Positions 1 to 6,099 of a DNA stretch of 14,221 nucleotides are shown in pieces (position 1 is the stretch's first letter; the number at the start of each line of letters is the position of its first letter). This DNA is from an uncultured Clostridia bacterium (GTDB lineage: Bacteria > Bacillota > Clostridia > Christensenellales > Borkfalkiaceae). The notes beneath the pieces were generated by a model that was not told the origin of the DNA, did no database searches, and saw only the letters and a list, made by a program, of their open reading frames with translations. A program made the position numbers and the translations under genes. The stretch is taken from assembly GCA_944369635.1 (NCBI GenBank), contig CALVXL010000045.1, positions 1 through 14,221 of the forward strand, given 5' to 3'.

Positions 1-66
1 TTCCTCCGTTTGTTTTATTTGTTGCAACTGGCAGGTCGCAACTTTTATTATATACAAACGGAGGAA
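1..66. repeat. 13-bp inverted repeat with nested hairpin at left edge
   Basis: TTCCTCCGTTTGT at 1-13 is the exact reverse complement of ACAAACGGAGGAA at 54-66. Inside lies a second inverted repeat, GTTGC (21-25) and GCAAC (38-42). Read on the minus strand, the arm at 1-13 ends in CGGAGGAA, a strong ribosome binding site, so the next minus-strand gene probably starts just outside the window. A transcript entering from the operon on the right would carry both arms and could bury this site. A transcript starting at the local promoter would lack the right arm. Confidence 0.55.
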
Positions 67-75
67 TTTTCTCAA
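47..75 (-). promoter_or_regulatory. Promoter of a minus-strand gene beyond the left edge
   Basis: On the minus strand TTGAGA (70-75) is followed after 17 bp by TATAAT (47-52), close to the sigma-A consensus. A transcript would start near position 40 and run through the GTTGC/GCAAC hairpin to the ribosome binding site at 1-8. The gene itself lies outside the window, so its identity is unknown. Confidence 0.55.
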
Positions 76-91
76 CGGTTAACCTTTTCTG

Positions 92-118
92 AACCCCTAG
101 ACTATCTAGGGGTTTTTT
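92..118 (+). terminator. Rho-independent terminator, plus-strand orientation
   Basis: A perfect 10-bp stem, AACCCCTAGA (92-101) with TCTAGGGGTT (105-114), closes a CTA loop and is followed by a T run (113-118). On the minus strand no T run follows, so it should act only on plus-strand transcripts. No plus-strand gene is seen just upstream inside the window. One plus frame is open from the left edge to a TGA at 90-92, but its 29 residues resemble nothing I know. Confidence 0.6.
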
Positions 119-130
119 GTTACACAATAA

Positions 131-154
131 AAAACGGAGCGATCGCTCCGTTTT
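131..154. terminator. Palindromic terminator of the redox operon
   Basis: This is a perfect 24-bp palindrome. Its half-site is AAAACGGAGCGA, so the hairpin carries a GC-rich stem (CGGAGC/GCTCCG) flanked by A and T runs on both sides. It begins 2 bp past the stop codon of the last operon gene (157-492, minus). The minus-strand transcript would end in a T-rich tract. The symmetry allows it to stop transcripts from either side. Confidence 0.85.
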
Positions 155-156
155 CA

Positions 157-492
157 TCATTGATTTTCCGCTTCCTTCTTTGCGGCGATTTTATCGAGTT
201 TTTTATTTCTGAAATAAATTGCAATGCCCGTAGAAACCATGATAAGGTTAATGAAATAAAATACGAATGCAAGCACCGTAAGAAATGTCCAGTAAGATGG
301 TCCTCTTTCGACAGAAAAGAGAATTTTGGAAAGTATTCCGCCGACATAGCCGATAGCGATAAGCAAAGTAAAGTAAAGACTTGTACCCTTCGCCGTACGC
401 GCTTTATAAGATTTGATGATGTTAAAAGGCCAAGAAAAACCGAAACACACCACCATTAAAATTTCAAAAACGACTGCAAGATTCTCCAACAT
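157..492 (-). CDS. PQ-loop repeat small membrane protein (SemiSWEET-like)
   Basis: This encodes 111 residues with three predicted membrane segments, at about 4-25, 38-58 and 66-92, and a charged C-terminal tail. The motif GFSWPFNIIKSYKARTAKG near residues 18-36 matches the PQ-loop signature of SWEET/SemiSWEET and related three-helix transporters. Such bacterial half-transporters dimerise and usually move small solutes such as sugars; no substrate can be read from this sequence. It starts 11 bp after the flavoprotein gene behind an AGGAG ribosome binding site and is followed at once by the operon terminator, so it is the last gene of the redox operon. Whether it serves fumarate or succinate metabolism is unknown. 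The fold assignment is fairly sure; the function is not. Confidence 0.75.
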   Translation of the reverse strand: MLENLAVVFEILMVVCFGFSWPFNIIKSYKARTAKGTSLYFTLLIAIGYVGGILSKILFSVERGPSYWTFLTVLAFVFYFINLIMVSTGIAIYFRNKKLDKIAAKKEAENQ

Positions 493-503
493 AACATTAC
501 TCC

Positions 504-2108
504 TTAATTATTCTTTCTTCTGTAATCGGGCAAAAGCCTCGGAGAAAGTTCTTTCGCATTAATTCCTGCCGCTTTCAGCTCTTTATCGTATTCTTTGACA
601 AAACCGAGGGTCAGCTTCTTGACTTTGACTTCCTTCGCCTTTGCCGCGGCGTTCTTCCCTGCATTTCTGCCGAAGACGATAATATCGAGCAAAGAATTAC
701 CCATAAGACGGTTCTTTCCGTGGATACCTCCGACCGCTTCGCCCGCAACAAACAGATTCTCAAGCCCGGACATTCCGTCAGAAGTAATGTCGATGCCGCC
801 ATTCTGATAATGAAGCGTAGGATAAACGAGAATCGGTTCTTTACGGATGTCGATGCCGTATTTCCCGAACATTCTCAACATCGCGGGAATGCGTTTTTCA
901 ATCGTCCCCTCGCCGCCGCGCAAATCGATCATCGGCGTGTCCAGCCAAACGCCTTCGCCGTCCGTAGTGGAAATACCTTTTTTATTCTGTTTACATTCGC
1001 GAATAATGGCCGAAGCCGTAACGTCGCGAGTCTCCAAAGGGTTAACGAACGCCACGCCGTCTTTATTGACAAGCTGAGCGCCGAGCGAACGAACTTTCTC
1101 CGTAACCAGCGCACCGTAAATCTGCGTAGGACAAGCCGCACCCGTCGGGTGATATTGTAATGTTTCAGGATACAATAACTTTGCTCCCGCCCGATAAGCT
1201 AAAATCAGTCCGTCTGCCGTCGCGCCATAGTGATTGCTCGTCGGGAACCCCTGATAATGCAATCTCCCTGCGCCGCCCGTAGCAATAACCACCGTCTTTG
1301 CGCGCGCTATGAGAATTTCCTTGGTTTCCATATTCATGAGCACAGCGCCTGCGACTTTTCCATCGGTGTCCTTTATCAGTTCGATTGCCGAAGTAAAGTC
1401 GACAACGGTAATGCCGCGGTTATAAACCTCGTCGCGGAGCACGCGCATGATTTCCGAACCGGAATAGTCCTTGCAGGCGTGCATTCTCTTGCGGGAAGTA
1501 CCGCCGCCGTGCGTGGTGATCATCGTGCCGTCGGGCTCTTTATCGAACATAACGCCGAGATCATTAAGCCATTTGATGGCGATCGGCGCATCGGTTACGA
1601 GCTTATATAAAAGTTCGGGTTTATTTGCAAAATGTCCGCCGCCTAACGCGTCGAGATAATGAATCGCGGGGCTGTCATTTGGCTTATCGGCCGCCTGAAT
1701 ACCGCCTTCCGCCATCGCCGTATTTGCGTCGCCTAAACGAAGTTTTGTGACGATCATCGCTTTTGCGCCCGCTTTATCCGCCTCGATTGCAGCGGATGCA
1801 CCCGCACCGCCGCCGCCGATAATCAACACGTCGACATCATAATCGATCTTGTTCAGATCGATCTTCATATCGAGAACTCTCGAACGGCCCTGCAGAAGAT
1901 TTGCCAGCTCATGCAAAACTTTTTCGCCTTTATTGGGACCGACTTTCAATTCTTCATATGCGGTTTCGATATAATCGGGGTGAAACGCTTTAAGTACGGC
2001 GTCCTTTTCGTCGGCAGTCATTCTTTTCAGATCCTGCCCCAAGCGCGCGGCACGCGTTTCCTCTACTTTTTTGAGCGAGTCAAGTTGCTCTTTCGTATAT
2101 TCGTACAT
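504..2108 (-). CDS. frdA: Soluble fumarate reductase-type flavoprotein subunit
   Basis: This 534-residue protein belongs to the succinate dehydrogenase/fumarate reductase flavoprotein family. The dinucleotide-binding glycine motif GGGGAGASAA lies at 98-107. Expected active-site elements are present: HPTG (H320), R361 in ETRD, H433 in HYQNGG and R467 in KNRLMGNSL. It most likely reduces fumarate to succinate in the cytoplasm, since no membrane-anchor subunit is encoded nearby. Odd points are an N-terminal extension of about 90 residues before the FAD domain, only about 65 residues after R467 where classic FrdA has about 200, and Asn129 where FrdA/SdhA have the histidine that binds FAD covalently. 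It starts 10 bp after the iron-sulfur subunit gene behind AAGGAGG. Aspartate oxidase or another family member is possible but fits the context less well. Confidence 0.85.
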   Translation of the reverse strand: MYEYTKEQLDSLKKVEETRAARLGQDLKRMTADEKDAVLKAFHPDYIETAYEELKVGPNKGEKVLHELANLLQGRSRVLDMKIDLNKIDYDVDVLIIGGGGAGASAAIEADKAGAKAMIVTKLRLGDANTAMAEGGIQAADKPNDSPAIHYLDALGGGHFANKPELLYKLVTDAPIAIKWLNDLGVMFDKEPDGTMITTHGGGTSRKRMHACKDYSGSEIMRVLRDEVYNRGITVVDFTSAIELIKDTDGKVAGAVLMNMETKEILIARAKTVVIATGGAGRLHYQGFPTSNHYGATADGLILAYRAGAKLLYPETLQYHPTGAACPTQIYGALVTEKVRSLGAQLVNKDGVAFVNPLETRDVTASAIIRECKQNKKGISTTDGEGVWLDTPMIDLRGGEGTIEKRIPAMLRMFGKYGIDIRKEPILVYPTLHYQNGGIDITSDGMSGLENLFVAGEAVGGIHGKNRLMGNSLLDIIVFGRNAGKNAAAKAKEVKVKKLTLGFVKEYDKELKAAGINAKELSPRLLPDYRRKNN

Positions 2109-2118
2109 AACGCCCTCC

Positions 2119-2793
2119 TTACTTTTCGATATCTCTGTTATTATAGAGTTCTTTCAGCTCCGACAAGGGCTTCTGCATCAGAGCTTCGATCAGCGCCTTA
2201 TAGTCTCCGTGCTCAATTTCAGCCACTCTGTCGAGCAGGTGCTTGCTTTCGGGCGCAATATATTTACCCGTGAGTCTTCTCGCTAAAACGCCGACCTGAG
2301 GATGAGAAATCCCTGCGGGACAACGCGCCGAACAAACGCCGCACATTACGCAGTCAAAACTTTCCTCCGCACATTTTTCGTATTCGCCGCGCTGCGCGTA
2401 AGCGATGTACTGCATGACGTTAAGTCCCTGCGTACAACTCTTTGTACAGGCGTTGCAGCCGATACACGAATAGATCTCGGGATAAAGCTGCATCATGATC
2501 TGTTCCGTAGGCTTGATTTTTTCGATATCGTAAACCTGCTTTACGAGCGGGAAAAACGGCAAAGTAGCAACGTACATCCCTTCTTCCACTTTTGTCTGGC
2601 AGGCTAGACACGTTTTCAGTTCCTGCTGTCCGTGAATTCTGTAAATCGTAGCGCACGCACCGCAGAATCCGTTGCGGCAACCGCATCCGCGTATCAGCTG
2701 ATACCCCGCGTACTCCATCGCTTTCATAATAGTGAGGCTTTCGGGAACCTGATATCTTTTTCCGAATAAATAAACGTTTACCATTTTATCCAT
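2119..2793 (-). CDS. frdB: Fumarate reductase-type iron-sulfur subunit
   Basis: This 224-residue protein resembles the SdhB/FrdB family. An N-terminal plant-ferredoxin-like [2Fe-2S] domain has cysteines at 37, 39, 44, 47, 62 and 65, more than the four required. The C-terminal half has two complete four-cysteine motifs, CIGCNACTKSC (110-120) and CVMCGVCSARCP (148-159), suggesting two [4Fe-4S] clusters, whereas SdhB normally holds one [4Fe-4S] and one [3Fe-4S] there. It should pass electrons to the flavoprotein encoded 10 bp downstream. Methanogen thiol:fumarate reductase subunit TfrB has a fused cysteine-rich HdrB-like domain; this protein lacks it, while a separate HdrB is encoded in the same operon. 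A GGAG site just upstream supports the ATG chosen; a second ATG lies three codons on. Confidence 0.82.
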   Translation of the reverse strand: MDKMVNVYLFGKRYQVPESLTIMKAMEYAGYQLIRGCGCRNGFCGACATIYRIHGQQELKTCLACQTKVEEGMYVATLPFFPLVKQVYDIEKIKPTEQIMMQLYPEIYSCIGCNACTKSCTQGLNVMQYIAYAQRGEYEKCAEESFDCVMCGVCSARCPAGISHPQVGVLARRLTGKYIAPESKHLLDRVAEIEHGDYKALIEALMQKPLSELKELYNNRDIEK

Positions 2794-2814
2794 GGCTGAC
2801 TCCTTTTCGCTAAA

Positions 2815-3642
2815 TCAATATTCGTCGGGCAGTTCGTCGATTTCGTCCATACGGAATACCGGACCGTCCTTGCAGACATATTTACTGCCTACGTTGCAAC
2901 GCCCGCATTTTCCGACGCCGCATTTCATTCTGAGTTCCAGCGTCGTATAAACGTTGGTCTTATTGAAACCGAGTTCCAAAAGCCCCTGTAAAGTAAACTT
3001 GATCATAATCGGCGGGCCGCAGAGAACGGCCGTCATATTCGGATCGAGCCCGATCTCTTTTACGTACGACGGAACAAATCCGACATGCCCGTTCCATCCT
3101 TCCTGCGGACGGTCGATAGTGAGATAAACTTCAAAGTTTTCTTCATTTGACCACTCGTTTTTAATTTCGTCGATATCCACCAAATCGTCTGCGCTTCTCG
3201 CGCCGTATACTACGATGACTTTGCCGTAATTTTTACGGAAATGTCTGACGTAATTAATGACGCTTCTCAGCGGCGCAAGTCCGATACCGCCCGCGATAAA
3301 GAGCAAATCCTTGCCTTTGAACGCGCCTTCGACGGGGAAATTTCTGCCGTACGGTCCCCGAACGGTAATCTGCTGCCCTGCTTCAATGGAATGGATCACT
3401 TCGGTCACGCAACCGCATTTTTTGATGGAAAACTCCATGTAATCTTCGTTTGTCGGCGAAGACGTAATGGAAAACATACTTTCGCCCACGCCCGGAATGG
3501 ACACCATGGCGCATTGCCCCGGCATATGTTCAAAAAGTTTTTTTCCGTCCGTGCCTACAACGCGGAACGTCTTTACATCGGGGGTATCCCTCCTCACGTC
3601 CGTTACGACGCCAACTTTTGGAATGAGAACTTCATCAGTCAT
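2815..3642 (-). CDS. flxA: FlxA-type NAD(P)H oxidoreductase, FAD and [2Fe-2S] subunit
   Basis: This 275-residue protein has the ferredoxin-NADP reductase fold. An FAD-binding beta-barrel covers about 1-105 (MFSITSSP at 56-63, GPYGRNFP at 97-104), and a nucleotide-binding domain has GGIGLAP (118-124) and LCGPP (207-211). A C-terminal [2Fe-2S] site has cysteines 241, 246, 249 and 257. Relatives include anaerobic sulfite reductase subunit B, hydrogenase gamma subunits and dihydroorotate dehydrogenase electron-transfer subunits. Next to flxBCD and hdrABC it matches FlxA, the NADH-oxidising entry point of the FlxABCD-HdrABC complex described in Desulfovibrio. Its start overlaps the flxB stop by 8 nt (ATGACTGA), with GGAGG upstream inside flxB. 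NADH rather than NADPH is assumed from the family. Confidence 0.87.
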   Translation of the reverse strand: MTDEVLIPKVGVVTDVRRDTPDVKTFRVVGTDGKKLFEHMPGQCAMVSIPGVGESMFSITSSPTNEDYMEFSIKKCGCVTEVIHSIEAGQQITVRGPYGRNFPVEGAFKGKDLLFIAGGIGLAPLRSVINYVRHFRKNYGKVIVVYGARSADDLVDIDEIKNEWSNEENFEVYLTIDRPQEGWNGHVGFVPSYVKEIGLDPNMTAVLCGPPIMIKFTLQGLLELGFNKTNVYTTLELRMKCGVGKCGRCNVGSKYVCKDGPVFRMDEIDELPDEY

Positions 3643-4666
3643 CTTTTTTACCTCCGAGCGTTTTTACGACTTTAACGATATTGAGTTTCTGGGGGCACTT
3701 ATTGACGCATCTGCCGCATCCTACGCAGGAAAACAAACCGCCGTTGTTTTCGGGATAATAGACGAGTTTATGCATAAACCTCTGACGGTAACGCTGCATC
3801 TGCGTAGTACGGTTGTTGCCGTGAGACATCTGCGTGAAATCGGAATACATACAGGAATCCCAGCAACGGTAACGAATGATCTGGTCATTGCTCGCCTTGA
3901 ATTCGCGGATATCAAAGCACTGGCAAGTCGGACACACAAAGGTACAAGTGCCACAAGCAAGACACGCTTCCGAAAGCTTTTGCCATTCGGGACGATTAAA
4001 GATATCCATCATTTCCGTATTTTCAAAATACGAAAGATCGAGGCTGGAAAACGGCAGTTTTTCGATGATTTTTCTCGTTTCTTCCTGCTGGTTCTGCACG
4101 TCTTTCTCGCCGCCTTCCGCAAATAAATATCTTACGGATTCGGTCAATTTACTGCCCTTTTCGGTATTTTCGCGCCAATAAAGGTTTTCGTCGTCTTTCC
4201 AAATAGTCACATCGCCGACGGGATTTGCCGCGTCGATGCCGAACACCTTGCAAAAACAACTTTCTTCGGGACGGCGACAAGCAAACGTAACGACGGTGCA
4301 GGCGTTTCTCTTTGCCTGATAATAGGTATCTACGGGATCGGCTAAAAACACTTTGTCCAAAACCTCAAACGCCTTAAAATCGCATGCTTTCACACCGAAG
4401 AGAACAAAGGGCTTCACTTCTTCGCGAATATCCTCAACGGTAATGTTTTTGCCTTCCGTTTTGAATTTAACGATCGTTTCGGACTGCGGAAAAAATAAAT
4501 CTTTCGCCGATTTGACCGTTTTCAAAACGTCCAGAGCGGTTTTTTCTCCCGTCTTATACAATCCGTAATTCGCTTCGCCCGCCTTTTCCAAAGGCATATA
4601 AAGAGGTTCTTTTTCCGATATTGCATCGAACAATTTATTCAGATCTTGCACTTTTATTTTAAGCAT
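3635..4666 (-). CDS. flxB: FlxB-type 4Fe-4S electron-transfer subunit (AsrA-like)
   Basis: This 343-residue protein resembles anaerobic sulfite reductase subunit A and hydrogenase beta-type iron-sulfur proteins. Two ferredoxin motifs lie in the C-terminal third: CLACGTCTFVCP (235-246, with more cysteines at 248, 250, 268 and 272) and CVGCGRCVNKCP (314-325). The N-terminal half has the family cysteines around CRRPEESCFC (130-139) but no obvious catalytic site. It should relay electrons between FlxA and the rest of the complex. It overlaps flxC by 8 nt at its start and flxA by 8 nt at its end, which points to translational coupling and fixed stoichiometry. No sulfite reductase catalytic subunit (AsrC) is present, so a role in sulfite reduction is unlikely. 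Confidence 0.82.
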   Translation of the reverse strand: MLKIKVQDLNKLFDAISEKEPLYMPLEKAGEANYGLYKTGEKTALDVLKTVKSAKDLFFPQSETIVKFKTEGKNITVEDIREEVKPFVLFGVKACDFKAFEVLDKVFLADPVDTYYQAKRNACTVVTFACRRPEESCFCKVFGIDAANPVGDVTIWKDDENLYWRENTEKGSKLTESVRYLFAEGGEKDVQNQQEETRKIIEKLPFSSLDLSYFENTEMMDIFNRPEWQKLSEACLACGTCTFVCPTCQCFDIREFKASNDQIIRYRCWDSCMYSDFTQMSHGNNRTTQMQRYRQRFMHKLVYYPENNGGLFSCVGCGRCVNKCPQKLNIVKVVKTLGGKKDD

Positions 4667-5645
4667 GGCGCACCTCCCCGTTCACCGCGGCGGTCGGATC
4701 AGCGTCCTTTTCGGTATATTCGATAAGCGGATTTTTTCCTTCATCCGCTTCTCCCGCCTGGAAATCGCCGTACAATCTGTTGATATCTTTAATAAATTTT
4801 CTGTTCAAGAGGTGCAAAGGAATATGCTGCGGACATACGCGGGAACATTCGCCGCAATCCGTACATCTTCCCGCCACGTGATAAGCGCGGATAATATGGA
4901 ACATCTGCTCTTCAAACGTATCGGCAGGAGCTTTGGTCGCCATGCCGGAAGCGTTGTTATCGAATACGCACTTCACGCAGGTGCACGCGGGACAAACATT
5001 TCGGCAGGCGTTACAGCGGATACATTTGGAAAGCTCGCCTTTCCAGAAAGCAAAGCGTTCTTCTTCACTCATCCGTTCCAGCTCTTCGACGCCGGAAAAC
5101 CTGTCGTTAGCCGTTTCTTTCATCTCGTTTACGACGATGGTTTCATCGGCAACGGCAAACTTTTTGCTTTTGCAGGTCAGGCATTTTTCCAAAAGGACTT
5201 CCTCTTTACGGAATTTAGCGGAGCCGTACAGGGACGACACGATAACTTCTTCACCGTTTTCTTCCGTTTCCGTAACGGCGGAAACGCCTTTTTCCTTGAT
5301 TTTTTCGATATCCAGTTTTCCCTGGCACTCGATCGCGATAACTTTTACCGCGTTTTTATCTACGCGATGTTCTTTGACGAGTTCGTTAAAACTATATGTA
5401 TCGCACGGTTTCAAAAACACGGCGATCTTACCGCCTTTTTTCAGTTCCTGTACGAGGTATTTCGAAAGATTTGCACCGCAAAAACCGTTATAGACAAAGT
5501 CTTTCAGCTCTTCTTCGGAAGTAAAGACCGCAGGGCTCGGATCGAAGTAAAATTCCCCTTTCTTCCAGCCGATCACTTTATCCACTTCTTTGGAAGAAAG
5601 CAACTCCCTCGCTCTTTTTACGATGAGTTCCTCTACCTTATTCAT
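4659..5645 (-). CDS. flxC: FlxC-type 4Fe-4S electron-transfer subunit
   Basis: This 328-residue iron-sulfur protein is related to FlxB and to F420-hydrogenase beta-type proteins. Its C-terminal half carries CIRCNACRNVCP (208-219, with further cysteines at 221, 223 and 226) and CTDCGECSRVCP (261-272); C155 and C158 lie between the two halves. It is expected to carry electrons within the Flx module, next to FlxD and HdrA. The chosen ATG (5643-5645) has AAGGAGGA 5 nt upstream and overlaps the flxD stop by 8 nt (ATGAATAA). An in-frame ATG 23 codons upstream would overlap flxD by 77 nt and is unlikely. The last residues overlap the flxB start by 8 nt. The call of FlxC rather than a generic ferredoxin-like protein rests on gene order. 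Confidence 0.82.
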   Translation of the reverse strand: MNKVEELIVKRARELLSSKEVDKVIGWKKGEFYFDPSPAVFTSEEELKDFVYNGFCGANLSKYLVQELKKGGKIAVFLKPCDTYSFNELVKEHRVDKNAVKVIAIECQGKLDIEKIKEKGVSAVTETEENGEEVIVSSLYGSAKFRKEEVLLEKCLTCKSKKFAVADETIVVNEMKETANDRFSGVEELERMSEEERFAFWKGELSKCIRCNACRNVCPACTCVKCVFDNNASGMATKAPADTFEEQMFHIIRAYHVAGRCTDCGECSRVCPQHIPLHLLNRKFIKDINRLYGDFQAGEADEGKNPLIEYTEKDADPTAAVNGEVRHA

Positions 5646-6099
5646 CGCGCTCCTCCTTGACTCTGAGATCTTGCAGACGTTTGTTCTCTCCGAGTTCGTT
5701 GATCTTTTTTGCAAAATCGTTCATGACTGCGGAAAATTTCGCACCTTCGGCGGCGGAAACCCATTCCACTCTCGTCCTTTCCTTTTCGATGCCCATGTAG
5801 TTCAAAAAGCTGAACAACAAGGACATTCTTCTTCTCGTATAGTAGTTGCCCGTCACATAATGGCAGTCGCCGGGATGACAACCGCATAAAATCACGCCGT
5901 CCGCTCCGCGCTGAAACGCTTTTAACACGAACATCGGATTGACGCGGCAGGAGCACGGCACGCGAATGATCTTCACATTTGCGGGATAGGTCAGTCGGCT
6001 CGACCCAGCAAGGTCAGCGCCCGCGTAAGAACACCAGTTGCAGCAAAACGCGACGATTGTCGGCACGTATTCTTTTTTCTGTTCGGTTACTTCCTGCAT
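5638..6099 (-). CDS. flxD: FlxD/MvhD-family [2Fe-2S] protein
   Basis: This 153-residue protein belongs to the MvhD family (delta subunit of F420-non-reducing hydrogenase). The family cysteines are present: C19, C20, C23 in CCNWC, C49 and C51 in PCSC, and C72, C74, C79 in CGCHPGDC. In characterised Hdr complexes MvhD-type proteins contact HdrA and pass electrons from the donor module to the bifurcating flavin. Here it sits between hdrA and flxC, so it should link the NADH-oxidising FlxABC part to HdrA. Its start overlaps the hdrA end by 13 nt, with GGAGG inside hdrA. The N-terminal 12 residues are charged and variable-looking. No hydrogenase genes are nearby. Confidence 0.88.
   Translation of the reverse strand: MQEVTEQKKEYVPTIVAFCCNWCSYAGADLAGSSRLTYPANVKIIRVPCSCRVNPMFVLKAFQRGADGVILCGCHPGDCHYVTGNYYTRRRMSLLFSFLNYMGIEKERTRVEWVSAAEGAKFSAVMNDFAKKINELGENKRLQDLRVKEERDE
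5651..5658 (-). promoter_or_regulatory. Ribosome binding site that fixes the flxC start
   Basis: AAGGAGGA on the minus strand lies 5 nt before the ATG at 5643-5645, inside the end of flxD. It decides for the internal start of flxC over the ATG 69 nt further upstream. Confidence 0.75.

Noticed and set aside
10..459. Plus-strand frame of 149 codons at the left edge
   Set aside because: It runs through two terminator hairpins and antisense through the PQ-loop gene, with no ribosome binding site.
2815..5645. Anaerobic sulfite reductase operon (asrAB)
   Set aside because: FlxA and FlxB resemble AsrB and AsrA, but no catalytic siroheme subunit AsrC is present, and the hdrA-flxD-flxC neighbours fit the Flx-Hdr arrangement instead.
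4665..5660. Plus-strand open frame of 331 codons
   Set aside because: It mirrors flxC on the other strand, has no ribosome binding site, and its composition (many Phe, Arg, His) is that of an antisense shadow.
5646..5714. Longer N-terminus of FlxC from an upstream ATG
   Set aside because: It would overlap flxD by 77 nt and has no good ribosome binding site, whereas the internal ATG has AAGGAGGA and the same 8-nt overlap seen at other junctions.
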